NCBI GenBank assembly: GCA_012064385.1
Contig: QRDG01000062.1
Span: forward strand, 62,001-126,000
Direction of reading: 5' to 3'
DNA: 64,000 bases
Source of the DNA: Puccinellia tenuiflora
Taxonomy: Eukaryota > Streptophyta > Magnoliopsida > Poales > Poaceae
Part shown: positions 13,101 to 24,500 of the stretch, piece after piece
Position numbering within the stretch: the stretch's first letter is position 1
How the letters are laid out: each line of letters starts with the position of its first letter
Position numbers and translations under genes: made by a program
Notes under the pieces: model-generated
Databases searched by the model: none
What the model saw: the letters and a program-made list of their open reading frames with translations, nothing else
Told to the model about the DNA's origin: nothing

Positions 13101-13652
13101 TTTACTCAGGATGACTTCAAGGCTGAAGAAAAATTGGTGCGACCATATGCTTGCGAGATAGCCAATAAGATGGACCCTGAGGTATGGGTTCATCACTATG
13201 ATTTGGAGAACAAAAGAGTCGCTCCAGAAACTCCTGAGATAGTAAAATTTGGCCGCCCATCACAGGACCCAGCTGGTGTATTCTCTTCTTCTGCCGGGGC
13301 GAGTTCCTCGTCACCGGCGGCTCCTATTCCTAGTGCCGAGCCCACTCTGAAGACTCCTGCTGCGCCCACCCCTTCTAGAGCTGTCTCTGGAGACGCTCAG
13401 AAGCAAGCAGAACTTGCTAAGCATATGAAGAGTCCCAGGGGTACTGGCTTTCAAACGAAGAGAGTCGCCACCAAGCCTCCTTTGAAGCCGGCTCCTCTTT
13501 CTGCTGCTCAAGCACAAGTCAAATCTCCTGTGAAGAAGGGCTCCTCAATTCCTGCTATTCAAACGAAGGACAAGTCTCCTGCTAAGAAGGACTCCCCGAC
13601 TCTGGCTAAGGAGTCGACTCCTCTGGAAGACAATCCCTTGAATGACTTTTGA
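1..13652 (+). CDS. Antisense gene of element B (gypsy-associated PF04195-type protein), 3' exons, split by El1
   Basis: The visible coding exons are <1..261, 358..802, 12444..12699 and 12787..13652, all with GT-AG borders and phases matching copy C. Exons 3 and 4 have the same length as in C (445 and 256 nt), and exon 5 has 866 nt against 865 in C. All visible exons stay open. Exon 3 is rich in Pro, Ser and Thr. Exon 4 is a heptad-like Glu/Lys/Ala coiled coil. Exon 5 has a conserved block ending in HHYDLENKR, then a Ser/Pro/Lys-rich basic tail ending NPLNDF. The 11-kb El1 insertion lies within intron 3, so the exons themselves are not broken, but normal splicing across it is doubtful. Function is unknown. 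Exon 1, with the PF04195-type domain, lies off the window. Confidence 0.7.
1108..1112. repeat. Target site duplication GATAC (left copy) of El1
   Basis: GATAC precedes the TG of the LTR at 1113 and is repeated exactly at 12204-12208, after the CA that ends the other LTR. Joining the two flanks gives the uninterrupted intron sequence seen in copy C, which supports a clean insertion. Confidence 0.93.
1113..1673 (+). repeat. 5' LTR of El1
   Basis: The LTR starts TGATGGGGGGATAC and ends CCCCACGACA, with the usual TG and CA ends. A TATA box (TATAA, 1379-1383) lies in CCTTTATAAGCGGGG and would start genomic RNA about 30 bases downstream. It belongs to LTR subtype 1, which reads GTCTAAACTTGGAAG in the middle. 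Confidence 0.93.
1676..1692 (+). other. Primer binding site of El1
   Basis: TGGCGCCCACCGTGGGG begins two bases after the LTR. TGG pairs with a tRNA CCA end. The same sequence follows the LTR in E, F, D and C. I could not assign the tRNA species with confidence. Confidence 0.8.
1741..6589 (+). pseudogene. gag-pro-pol of El1, frameshifted, with RT-RNaseH deletion
   Basis: Gag starts most plausibly at MEKLAIGRV. It has an acidic N-terminal part, a coiled stretch, a Gly/Pro-rich linker with nine prolines, a retrotransposon gag domain (around NLCAKFMYLMMEGAAKVWM) and a Cys/His cluster of pattern C-x2-H-x5-C-x-H-x4-C. A one-base loss near 3684-3690 shifts the frame. The protease motif reads DVGSS where copies C and F have DGGSS. 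A second one-base loss at about 4604-4612 shifts the frame again, and an in-frame amber codon lies at 4979-4981. RT runs to MPFGLKNAG and then joins integrase directly at 5493-5501, losing YVDD and RNase H. Integrase keeps its HHCC finger, both core Asp residues (LDMVGP, TDNGT), Glu in NGQAERAN, and the C-terminal PPWEGPF block. It cannot make an active RT. Confidence 0.9.
6590..7136. other. Convergent spacer between pol and the antisense gene of El1
   Basis: This 547-bp stretch has no gene. It lies between the end of pol and the end of the minus-strand gene, so both transcripts run into it. It holds AATAAA at about 6669-6674 and one extra polypurine-like core, CTTGGGGGCTT, at about 6757-6767. 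The same spacer is kept in B, E and C. Confidence 0.7.
7137..11090 (-). pseudogene. Antisense five-exon gene of El1 (PF04195-type), one nonsense codon
   Basis: Exons in minus-strand order are 11090-10110, 10026-9440, 9353-8900, 8297-8042 and 7960-7137, all GT-AG, totalling 3102 nt (1034 codons with stop). The start MAPKRTKTTSK is shared with copy C, and exon 1 is 981 nt in every copy that has it. Exon 1 carries the domain listed in Pfam as 'putative gypsy type transposon' (PF04195), with blocks around HLFRGFSPPGDLFFRQLLEL and ETSGGPLLQCGAVALQRRLN. Exon 2 is acidic and Ser-rich, exon 3 Pro/Thr-rich, exon 4 a coiled coil, exon 5 a conserved block plus a basic tail. The only break I see is a TGG to TAG change at 10656-10658, about residue 145. 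Its function in the retrotransposon cycle is not known to me. Confidence 0.8.
8441..8848 (+). repeat. Tandem hairpin array with polypurine-like cores, intron 3 of El1 gene
   Basis: CTTGGGGGCTAC occurs at 8441, 8545, 8645, 8738 and 8835, a spacing of 93-104 bp. In most units the core and the upstream AGCTCCAAGTCGCC-like segment can pair into an imperfect hairpin. The core resembles the element's own polypurine tract (TTCGGGGGCTAC before the 3' LTR). The same array occurs in copies E, B and C. Confidence 0.85.
11091..11642 (-). promoter_or_regulatory. Promoter and 5' leader of the El1 antisense gene
   Basis: No ORF of interest lies here. A minus-strand TATA box (TATAAAT, complement of 11198-11204) lies about 107 bases upstream of the start codon. 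The same box and spacing occur in C (37007-37013) and F (25636-25642), and a similar box in D. This suggests that the gene has its own promoter and does not depend on the LTR. Confidence 0.7.
11629..11642 (+). other. Polypurine tract of El1
   Basis: The purine-rich stretch AATTCGGGGGCTAC lies directly before the TG of the 3' LTR, where plus-strand DNA synthesis is primed in LTR retrotransposons. The complement of the same stretch lies next to the 3' LTRs of F (from 25195) and C (from 36568). Confidence 0.75.
11643..12203 (+). repeat. 3' LTR of El1
   Basis: It is 561 bp, colinear with the 5' LTR, and ends CCCCACGACA at 12203. It is followed by the target duplication GATAC at 12204-12208. Differences from the 5' LTR counted by eye are about five single bases. 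Confidence 0.93.
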
Positions 13653-14243
13653 TTACTATGTAATGCTGTGTTATTAGTATCTAAACTCTGTAATGATGCA
13701 CTACTGGTGTTTTTTTTTAAACTATATAGCTTGTTAGCTATTTTGAGTTCTAATGATGCACATCTGGTGCTTTAAACTATTTAGCTCGTTAGCTATTTTA
13801 AATTTGTGCCAATCGGCTTGGTTCTTATAACCCGTCTAGTTTTTCACTGATGAATAAGTAGGCCCTGCATGACTTCTCTTACAGCTTGTGCTGACAGGTT
13901 CTTAACTCATATGTTCCTTAGGATCCATAAGAGATAGAAACAAGTCATGCCTGTAGATAAACCATATTGTGCAGGATGCATCTGACTTACCAGCGAGAAA
14001 ACTAGGAAAATTTGGCTACTTTGCCGGGTCCCAGAGTTTAAGCTTAACTTTTTTCACTGAAAAGCAAGCCCCCAAGAACCTGATGATCAAAATTTAAAGA
14101 ACAAAGCACACTCACTTGGTGTCTCGACTAAAGGACTCATGTTCTCAAAAGCCGGTTTTATTTCATTTGATCATAACAATTCGATTACATTTAGGCATGG
14201 CTCACTGGGCTCTTTGCCTTGCAACTCATAAAACTAGTACAAC
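13653..14243. other. Convergent spacer of element B
   Basis: No gene. It corresponds to the spacers in El1, E and C, and includes short internal repeats of a motif like TAATGATGCACTACTGGTG just after the stop of the plus-strand gene, and a polypurine-like core (complement of CTTGGGGGCTT) near 14065. Confidence 0.65.
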
Positions 14244-15524
14244 TTAAGTATAATATGGACGTAACTGAGCTATGTTCCAAGGCCTCTTTGCCTCTGCATA
14301 AGGATCTAGTGTATGAGCTGTATCAGCTCCTTTGCCTACACTTGCCGGCTCTCGCACATCCATTAGATAGTACGACCCATTGTTCAGATTCTTGCTTATG
14401 ACGAACGGTCCTTCCCATGGTGGAGATAACTTGTGCATCCCCTCCTTATTCTGGACTAGGCGAAGCACTAAGTCACCCTCCTGAAAAGTCCGGGTCTTGA
14501 TTCTGCGTGCGTGATATCGCCGCAAGTCCTGCTGATAAACTGCTGATCTCTCAAGGGCTAACTCCCTTGCTTCCTCGAGTGCGTCCACCGAGTCCTGACG
14601 GGCGAGTTCATTTTCTGTCTCAACGTAATTGGCGACTCGTGGCGAGTCATGCAACAAGTCGCTTGGTAGGACAGCTTCTGCTCCATACACCATGAAGAAA
14701 GGTGTGAAGCCGGTGGATCTGTTAGGAGTCGTTCTGATACTCCAAAGTACTGCTGGTAGCTCCTCAACCCAAGACCCGGCGGCTCTTAGCAAAGGGACTC
14801 GGAGCCGAGGCTTAATTCCCTTCAGCAACTCCTGATTTGCCCTCTCTGCTTGTCCATTGGACTGTGGGTGTGCCACTGAGGCTAGGTCGAGTCTGATGTT
14901 GTTCTCACCACAAAACTTGGCCATCGCTCCAACTGATAAGTTGGTACCATTGTCTGTAATGATGCTGTGAGGGTATCCAAAGCGTGTTGCTATTTTGTTG
15001 AAGAACCTCACAGCTGATGCACCGTCGACTCTGCTGACGGGTTCTACTTCCACCCACTCGGTGAACTTGTCAACTACTACTAGCAGATGGGTCTTCTGAC
15101 AAGGCGACTTTGAGAAAGGACCAACCATGTCAAGCCCCCAAACTGCAAAAGGCCAAGTGATTGGGATGGTTCTGAGCTCTTGGGCTGGCACGTGGTCTTG
15201 CCTTGCGTACCTTTGACATTCATCACAGACTCGAACTATCTTTTCTGCGTCCAGGTGTGCTGTTAACCAAAAGAACCCGTGTCTAAAGGCTTTTGACACC
15301 AAGGATCTAGTGGATGCATGATGACCACAATCACCTACATGAATCTCTTGCAGTATTTGCTTGCCCTCTTCTGGAGAGATGCACCTCTGGTAGACTCCAG
15401 TGACACTCCTTCTGTACAACTCGCCATCAATGACTGTGTAGGACTTGCATCGCCTGATGAGTTGCTTTCGGTTGACTTCATCATTTGGTAGTTCACCCCG
15501 TAGGAGATATGCTAGGTAGGGCTC
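14244..15524 (-). pseudogene. Integrase part of element B pol, truncated
   Basis: The reading frame is open from about MYRRSVTGVYQRC to the end of pol, with the integrase zinc finger (HHASTRSL, CDECQRYA), catalytic Asp (LDMVGP, TDNGT) and Glu (NGQAERAN), and the C-terminal PPWEGPF block. It has no RT-RNaseH deletion junction: upstream sequence runs on as in copy C until the LTR of E cuts it at 15524. It lacks gag, protease and RT here, so it is a fragment. Confidence 0.85.
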
Positions 15525-16083
15525 TGATGGGGGGATACTTTATAGGTAGGCCCATGGACCCGGAAAGTAGACCCGCCAAGACCAAGAAGGCCAAAGCCGA
15601 GTCACGTGTCAAGTCACATGGGCTGGGCTGGAGACAAGCCGACTAAAGGCCCATGATGAAGAAAGGACGCGTCCAAAGATGGAGTCCAAGTACAACCCGG
15701 AGTTCTAGTTTGGAAGGACAAAGCCTAGAGTAGGACTCCGTGTATGAGTAGAACTCGACACAGATTGTAAGTCCAGGGACCCGCCACCTTTATAAGGGGG
15801 GTCCTGGATCGTAGTAAGCTAAGCTTCAATCAAGAGAGAAACCCTAGCCACCAGAGAGAAGTCGCCGGCTCCTAAGTTGTGGGAGCCGGGTCCTTGTAAT
15901 CGAGATACAATCAAGAGCAATAACATAGAAGCAGGAAGTAGGTCTTTACCTCGAATCAGAGGGGCCGAACCTGGGTAAATCCTTGTTCCCCGACGAGATT
16001 AATCGTTCCCACGTACTTCAATCACCAATGGCCCCAGAACTCATCTTCCCGGAGGAAGAACTTGCCGTGACAACCCCACGACA
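15525..16083 (+). repeat. 5' LTR of E (subtype 2)
   Basis: It starts TGATGGGGGGATAC and ends CCCCACGACA. Its middle reads GGAGTTCTAGTTTGGAAGG and CCACCTTTATAAGGGGGG, unlike El1 and like the partial LTR of D. The primer binding site follows at 16086-16102. Confidence 0.92.
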
Positions 16084-16150
16084 GTTGGCGCCCACCGTGG
16101 GGCCTACGGTGACGAAAGGAGTTGAGATCGTTGGAGCTGCTCGTCGAGCT

Positions 16151-19100
16151 ATGGAGAAACTCGCCATCGGGCGGGTCTACACTGATGAGCATGGAGAAAC
16201 AGAGATCGATGACTCAGGCTGGACTTCGGAGATGAACGAAGTCGACGAAGGATACCAGTTTGTCTTTGGAGGAATCAACGTGTTCGTCGGGATGGTGTGC
16301 GCGTCGGGTCTTCGCGCGAACTCGGCGGAGTCGGTACCAGAGCCAACTGTTATCGTCGAGTCCGACGGCGAGGAGTCGGTCGGAACTTCAGAGGTCGGCA
16401 TCATCGCCGAGTCTGAGGAACCCCTAGCTGAGGAACCAGAGATGCTTCAAGAGTCAGATTCAGATTATGATGCAGATTCAGAGTCCATCCTGCCCTTGTT
16501 TGAAGATCGGCTTGGGTATGGGATAGAGGAAGAGGATTATGAGGAGTCGCCAGTACGCGCTCGTGTTGTGGGAGTTTACATGTCTGGAAACACCGGGAAT
16601 CAGTTCGATCCGACTCTATTGACAAAGGAGATTAATGCAAGTAATGCCGCAGAGAGGGCGGCTGAGTTAACCAATGCTCGTGCTGCGTTGGAGAAACAAC
16701 TAGCTGATATTACAGAGGCAAACCGTAGACTAGCTGCAGAGCAGGCCCGAGTCCAAGATGAAGCTCAGGTCGTGCGGAGGCGCCGCGAGGAGCTTACTTC
16801 AATTCAACACCGCAGAGCCAGGAGTCGCCTGCATGACGGAGTCCACATCAATCCAACCAACTTATTCACCACACCCAATGGTCCAGGCAGAGGAGCCGGA
16901 CTAGGAGGCTCAGCGGCAGCAGGAGGCGCCGCAGGAGGAGCCGGAGGAGCACCACCACCACCACCACCACCACCACCCCCAGAAGGACCGGGAGGCAGCC
17001 GTACCAACGGACCACCGCCTGAAGGAGGAGTCGGAGGAGGAGCATCTGGTGGCTTAGGGTCACAGCCAAACAGATTTCATACTCCAGAGGGACATTACTC
17101 TAATCCTATGGACAACGTTCATGCGGCGACTCTGAGATTGGAGAATATCTTGGTACCAGAGGGACCAGCGGGTCAGGAGACTCGTGATGCTATCGAGTTG
17201 CTGAAGACAGCTCTAACTCAGCAAGCTTTGTATCCAACTTTTCCAGATGCAAGTAGACTACATTCAACACCCTTTAACTCAGGTACGAGGAGTCGGCACG
17301 GCGAGTCCAACCCGGCAAACTCTACGAGTGCAAGGCGTCGTGAACTAGTGAGGAATCATGCAAACATACCAACTGCTTCACAAGCTCAGCTAGTGGTTGA
17401 TGAAGCAAGGCAACGACGAGAGAGAGAAGCAGCAAGAGCTCGGGAGGCAGAGAGGGATAGAGCGTTAGTGGGTGCACACAACCCGCCTCAGCCAACCCGG
17501 GTGCACGAGGAGGTGACTTCCCCTGGTGCTTCCCCAGCGTTAACAGGACCAGAATGTTTATCTGATGCCATCAGGTCCGAGTCCTTCCCCAGCAGTTTCA
17601 AGGAGCCGCGCAAGGTTCCAAACTATGAGCCCAACATGGACCCGACCTCTTGGTTGGGTACGTACGAGATGGCGATGAGTATTCGCAATGCCACAGGTAA
17701 TCTGTGTGCCAAATTCATGTATCTTATGATGGAGGGAGCAGCCAAGGTTTGGATGCGTAATTTGCCTCCCAGGTCAATCAACTCTTGGGAGCAATTGAAG
17801 GCGGCTTTTATTCAGAATTTCCAAGACACATGCAAGAAGCTCAGCACCATCGAGGACCTGGAGCGGTGTGTCCAGAGGAAGGGCGAGTCAGCAAGGCACT
17901 GGATGAAGCGAGTCTCAGAGATCATTAACTCCTCACAAGGACTCCCACCAGTTTCAGTGTTAATGGCGATGGAGAGAAATTGTAGTTACAATCCCTTGAG
18001 TTGGAAACTAGGTCGCATGAAGGAGAGACTGAATCAAGGAATTCCCCTTACGATTGGTGAGATCATGGCAGGTGCTAATAAGCACGCTGCCACAGACAAA
18101 ACAAAGGATCAGAGTCAGAACCAGAATCAAAACCAGAATCAAGGAGGTGGCAAGCGGCCGTATGGAGACAACTCTGACCTAGTGGCCAACACAAACACTG
18201 GAGTCAGACGCAAGGACAATAATTCCGGTGGATACCAGGGCCGTACTCCAAGCACAGAGGAGGTCCTGAGGATTCCATGCCCTAAACATGCCAAGAACGG
18301 TAGATGCGGTCATACCTTGGGACAGTGCGTGGATTTGCAGCGCGCCAGGTTCCAAGGGCCAGGAGGAGGTAACAACAATGGTGGCTATAGAGGAAACAAT
18401 GGAGCCGGAGGACCCGGCAATAACGGTGGAGGAGCCGGCAATAACCCAAACCAACCTCAAGGAGGAGGTAATCAGCAGGGCGGGTTCCAGCAGAACCCGA
18501 AGCAGCTTCATGATGGCAGTGGGCAGTACTATGTCACAACTCGGCAGCCAAACCCGAGTCGTGGCAGTTACCATGTCTTCACAACTAGTACGTCCAAGCG
18601 TTCCAAGAAGTTGAAAGTTAGAGCAGTTAATGCAGTAGAGCCGGCCCTTCCACAATGGCTCAGGTGGTCAGAGCAAACCATCACATGGAGTCGGGCAGAT
18701 CATCCAGCAAGAGTCGACGAGCTAGGGCAGCTAGCCTTGGTAGTGGCACCTCAAGTTGGGGGCTATACATTGAACAAAGTGCTCATGGATGTCGGAAGCA
18801 GTATCAACATCTTATATTACGACACATTCAAGAGGATGCAGCTGCAAGATAGACAGCTAATTCCAACAGAGACAGTTTTCCATGGGATAGTACCAGGGAA
18901 GTCGGCCAAACCTATTGGTAAGATTTATCTTGAGGTTGCCTTTGGCACAGTGGAGAATTTTCGTTCAGAGATTATGCCTTTTGAGTTGTGGATCTTAAGA
19001 GTCCATATCATGCCCTCTTTGGTCGACCGGCATACTTTAAATTTATGGCCAGACCATGTTATGTTTACTTGAAGCTCAAGATGCCAGGTCCAGCAGGAGT

Positions 19101-20967
19101 CATTACAGTTAATGGCAGCAAACAGATGGCATTGGAATGCGAGTTAGGTGATTCAGCTATGGCTGAGGCAGCTTGTGCTCAAGAAGAGCTAAAGTTTTAC
19201 AAGGCAAACGTGGACCCGGAGGACAACTCGGTCCTTAAGAAGCCGGCCACAGAGGAGAAGATGAAATTCAAGTCAGCTCAGGACACAAAGCAAGTCGACT
19301 TTACCCCTGGTGACTCTTCCAAGCAGTTCACCATTGGGGCACACCTCTCTGATAAATAGGAAAGCGCGCTCGTCGAGTTCATCCGTGAGAACCGGGACGT
19401 CTTTGCATGGAAGCCATCTGACATGCCAGGAGTCCCGAGAGAACTCGCCGAGCACAGCTTACATGTTAATCCTAATGCAAGACCGGTCAAGCAGGGTCTG
19501 CGCAAGTTTCATGATGACAGGAGGAAAGCTATAGGAGAAGAGGTGGCTCGGCTCCTCGCAGTCGAGTTCATCAAGGAGGTCTTTCACCCAGAGTGGGTGG
19601 CCAATCCAGTGTTAGTACCAAAGAAGACAGGAGAGTTGCGGATGTGCATCGACTTCACGGGCCTGAACAAGCATTGCCCTAAGGACCCGTTTGCACTACC
19701 TCGCATAGACCAGATCATTGACTCCACAGCGGGGTCAGAGTTGCTTTGTTTCTTGGATGCATATTCAGGGTACCATCAGATCAGACTCAACATAGAGGAT
19801 GAGCTGAAGACGTCCTTCATCACGCCTTTTGGAGCATTTTGTTACACAACAATGCCCTTTGGACTCAAGAATGCAGGAGATTGTGGTCATCATGCATCCA
19901 CTAGATCCTTGGTGTCAAAAGCTTTCAGACACGGGTTCTTTTGGTTGACAGCACATTTAGATGCAGAGAGGATAGTTCGAGTCTGTGATGGATGTCAAAG
20001 GTACGCAAGGCAAGACCACGTGCCAGCTCAAGAACTCAGAACCATCCCTATCACTTGGCCATTTGCAGTTTGGGGACTCGACATGGTGGGCCCTTTCTCA
20101 AAGTCGCCTTGTCAGAAGACCCATCTGCTAGTAGCAGTTGACAAGTTCACCAAGTGGGTGGAGGTGGAACCCGTCAGCAGAGTCGACGGTGCATCAGCTG
20201 TGAGATTCTTCAAGAAAATAGCAACACGATTTGGATACCCTCATAGCATCATTACAGACAACGGTACCAACTTATCAGTTGGGGAGATGGCCAAGTTTTG
20301 TGGTGAGAACAACATCAGACTCGACCTAGCCTCAGTGGCACATCCACAGTCCAATGGACAAGCAGAGAGGGCAAATCAGGAGTTGTTGAAGGGAATTAAG
20401 CCTCGGCTCCGAGTCCCTTTGCTAAGAGCCGCCGGGTCTTGGGTTGAGGAGTTACCAGCAGTACTTTGGAGCATCAGGACGACTCCTAACAGATCCACTG
20501 GCTTCACACCTTTCTTCATGGTGTACGGAGCTGAAGCTGTCTTGCCAAGCGACTTGTTGCATGACTCGCCACGAGTCGCCAATTACGTTGAGACAGAAAA
20601 CGAACTCGCCCGCCAGGACTCGGTCGATGCACTTGAGGAAGCAAGGGAGTTAGCCCTAGAGAGATCAGCAGTTTATCAACAGGACTTGCGGCGGTATCAC
20701 GCACGCAGAGTCAAGACCCGGACTTTCCAGGAAGGAGACTTAGTGCTTCGCCTTGTCCAGAATAAGGAAGGGATGCACAAGTTATCTCCACCATGGGAAG
20801 GACCGTTCATCATAAGCAAGAATCTGAACAACGGATCGTACTATCTAATGGATGTGCGAGAGCCGGCAAGTGTAGGCAAAGGAGCTGATACAGCTCATAC
20901 TCTAGATCCTTATGCAGAGGCAAAGAGGCCTTGGAACATAGCTCAGTTACGTCCTTATTATACTTAA
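16151..20967 (+). pseudogene. gag-pro-pol of E with RT-integrase fusion
   Basis: Gag and protease run open from MEKLAIGRV to 19072. A net in-frame loss near 18100-18115 has removed the site where El1 has its first frameshift. Protease reads DVGSS as in El1. The one-base loss near 18982 and the amber codon at 19357-19359 are shared with El1. After the amber codon, a 514-codon frame (from 19423) holds RT as far as KNAG, then integrase, joined at ATGCAGGAG (19871-19879). Integrase catalytic residues are all present. It cannot make a working RT. Confidence 0.9.
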
Positions 20968-21514
20968 GTTGTAACAGATTCATGAGTTGAAAGGCAATGA
21001 GCCCAGTGAGCCATGCCTAGATGTAATCGAATTGTTATGATCAAATGAAATAAAGCCGGCTTTCGTGAACATGAGTCCTTTAGTCGAGTCACCCAGTGAG
21101 TGCGCTTTGTTCTTTAAATTTTGATCATCAGGTTCTTGGGGGCTTGCTTTTCAGTGAAAAAAGTTAAGCTTAAACTCTTGGACCCGGCACAGTAGCCAAA
21201 TTTTCCTAGTTTTCTCGCTGGTAAGTCAGATGCATCCTGCACAATATGATCTATCTACAGGCATGACTTGTTTCTCTCTCTTATGGATCCTAAGGAACAT
21301 ATGAGTTAAGAACCTGTCAGCACAAACTGTAAGAGAAGTCATGCAGGGCCTACTTAATCATCAGTGAAAAATTAGACGGGTTATAAGAACCAAGCCGATT
21401 GGCACAAATTCAAAATAGCTAACAAGCTAAAAAGTTTAAAGCACCAGTAGTGCATCATTACAACCCAACATACCTAAAAAGCTACATAAGTTTTAAACCA
21501 TCAGAATTACATCA
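20968..21514. other. Convergent spacer of E
   Basis: No gene. Nearly identical to 6590-7136 of El1, with AATAAA after pol and one extra polypurine-like core. Confidence 0.65.
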
Positions 21515-24500
21515 TTACAAACTGGAGTCATCTAGAGAGTTTTCCTTAACAGGAGCTGAGTCCTTGACTGGAGCTGTGGAGTCCTTGGCTGGAGGCTTGT
21601 CTTTCGCCTGTGCAGCAGATGTGGAAGTCGACTTGGCAGGGGATTTCGTGGCAACTTTCTTCATCTGATAGCCAGTTCCCCTCGGGTTCTTCATGTGCTT
21701 GCTCAACTCCTCTTGAATTTGGGAGCCGCCAGTTGCGACTCTTGAGGGAGTGGGCAGAGCAGGAGTCTTTAGCGTGGGCTCTGCACCAGTCGAGTCGCCA
21801 GTCCCAGGAGCTGCTGGAGTGGAAGAGCTTGGCACAGTTGATGGGGCACCAGCCATGTCCTGTGAGGGACGCCCAAAGTTTACGATTGGAGGAACTCCTG
21901 GATTAACCCTCTTGTTTTCCAAGTCATAATGATGAACCCATACCTCCGGGTCCATCTTATTGGCGATCTCGCAAGCGTAAGGCCTCACTAGCTTCTCCTC
22001 AGCCTTGAAATCATCCTGGGTGAAGGGTTTGCCATCTTCATGCTGCTCTGGCTTCCCCATAGTGAGCATTGCTGGCTCCAGGACAGTTGGGTAGTAGCTG
22101 TGTGCCAGTGCAAGTATCCTTATGGCAGATCTCCTCATGGCAGATTGTTTCCACAAGTGCATATATCCTGGAGCTCTGGACAACTCATCAACCAACCGTT
22201 CAGGCTCCTTCGGGTACTTGCCCTTGGAGTTAAGATATTTTACCACAGAGCGAGCACCCTCCTGCAGCCCATGGCAGTGGTCCAGCATGGCATGGAGTTG
22301 TTGGCTAGTGGGCAGCTTGAGTTTTGGGGAGTCAGCCCCTACAAAGTAAGAGAAGTCAAAAGTCATAAGTAACTGAGTTCTTTGTATCAAGCTAAAAGAA
22401 GGCAAGCGCAGTAACTTACCAAAGATATGATGGCACATAGCCTTAATCCCCTTTTGGCATACGTCCAAGACGGCTCTCAGATCAGTGTGTGCCTTTTGGG
22501 CGGCCTTCTTTGCTTCAGCCGACTCCTTTTTCACCTTTGCTAGCTCAGCAGCTAGGACTTGTAAGTCTTTCTCCAGTTGGAGCGAATGCTGTTTCTCAGA
22601 TTCAGCAGATTTGGCACTGGAAGCCGCTTCGTCTTCTAATTTTTTCATGTCTCTCTTCATCTTGGAGACAACAGTCTGAAAAAGCAGAAGTCAGGAAAAT
22701 CAGAAGTCAGCAATGTACAAGTCGACAATCAACAAGTCAGAAAAGTGCAATTCAGATTTTTATAAGTCAAATTCTATAACTCATGAGCTCCAAGTCGTCA
22801 TAAGTTAACAACTTGGCGCTTGGGGGCTACTCAGGAGTCAATTCTTTCATACACATCAAGCAGGCATGAGTCCTAGTTGGCAAGTCATAAGCTCCAAGTC
22901 GCCACAAGTTAGCAACGTGGCGCTTGGGGGCTACTCGCAGAACAGAAATTTTTCTCCAAGTAAGGTATCAGTAAGCAACATATATTGATAGCTCCAAGTC
23001 GTCGCAGGCTGACAACTCGGCGCTTGGGGGCTACTCATGCAAAAGTTTTTGGTCTAAGGACCCGACAGACAGTAAATCAGCAGCCCCGAGTCCTAGTAGA
23101 GCTAAGGACTCAGGTCTTGGGGGCTACAGTATGCAAGTTTTTTCTACCTAGCAAGTGATTTGAGTTCAGGATGAATCACCTATCTTAGCTCCAAGTCACC
23201 AAAGATAAGGTGCTTGGGGGCTACTGTAATAGGAGACTAATGGAGAGAGCATAAAGAGCACAAGTTAGAATACTCACGTTATGAATCATTTCAAGGGCTC
23301 TGAGGGCTACTTGCTCCTCATCCTTTAGCTTAGAGGCTTGGTCATTCAGCTCTACGGCTTCAATATAGGCCTCGTTGAAAGATTTATTGTCAGATATCCT
23401 GAGCCGGCTGTAATCAGTTGAGGACTTTGCTGGCTCGGTGTTCAGCTGAGAGGTGGGAGCCGCTTTTTTCTGACTTGGAGGCATCTGAACCGCAGTAGTT
23501 GGAGTCCCACCCCCAGAGGAGGATGGGATCACCACAGGAGTCTCCAACCGAGTCTTTGGAGTGGACTCGGGAACAGGGGGAGTCCTAGTGGTTGTTGCAC
23601 CAGCAGATGCGGGAGTCGTAGGAGCGGTCTTTGTACTCGTCGTCTGAGAAGTCGACGGCGGTACAACTCCTCGGCTGGAAGTCACATCGTCCATGCCTGG
23701 TAGCTTGGAGACCTTGGCGCAGGGCCGGGCTCTGAGACAGGATAGATTAAAAGTCAGATATTGATTAAAGGTAAATACAGATGTCATGCTAGTAAAAATA
23801 GAGGAGAAAAGTCATACCCAACGTTTGTCTCAAGATCCAAAGAGGCTTGAGAGTCAGAAGAGAAGATTGACATTCCTGACACATAGGAGTCAGCTTTCTC
23901 AGGAGGAGAGATCGACTTCCTCTGGTGTGATACAGGTAGAGGCGGAGGAGTCTCTGCAGGGCCGCTTGAGCGCAGTTTCCTTTTCTTGGCAGCAAGGACT
24001 TGCGCAGGAATTTCTTCAGGCTCGCTGGAGGAGCTGCTAGATTTTCGGACCCGTGAGGCGGGTACCTTAGGCACAGCAGCCCGAGACCCATTTTTCGGAA
24101 CTGGAGGAGTCGGGGAGCGACTCTTGGCATCTGATGACTCCTCAGATGGAGTTGGTTGGGCTCCTGCAGGACTCGATTCGGTATGCTCCTTGTCAGCATA
24201 CTGTGCTTCAGAAGAGGACTCCTCCTCAATGACATTGACAGTGGGAGCCTCAGGTGAGGACTCCTCATCTTCATCACCAGCAGCAGTAACCTCTTTAGAG
24301 GACTCCTCGCTGGCTTCTTCTTCCTCAACAATCTCTGCAGCAGCAGAGGTGCTCCCTTTGCCCTTGTCAGTTTCAAGGGTCGACTTCCAGAAGGAGTCGG
24401 TAAGCTGCAGAGAGGAAACAGAAAGTGTGAGTTAGTAAATTGAGACGATACAAGCAAGCAAGAAGGAAAGACAGTTAAAGTACTTACAGCTGGAGCTGGG

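Larger units (their letters stand above)
12204..15524 (-). mobile_element. Element B, right part, ending at the E insertion
   Basis: Element B resumes after El1 with the second GATAC, the rest of intron 3 (two more hairpin units at about 12238 and 12342), exons 4 and 5 of the plus-strand gene, the convergent spacer, and the integrase part of pol on the minus strand. It stops at GGGCTC (15519-15524), where the LTR of E begins. The continuation (TGTCCACGTTGGG in copy C at about 43114) is not found next to any other E end in this window. Confidence 0.85.

Noticed and set aside
15525..20967. E considered as an exact segmental duplication of El1
   Set aside because: The LTR subtypes differ, the gag region has a separate deletion and the flanking bases differ. 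It is a separate insertion or a recombinant, not a simple copy of the locus.
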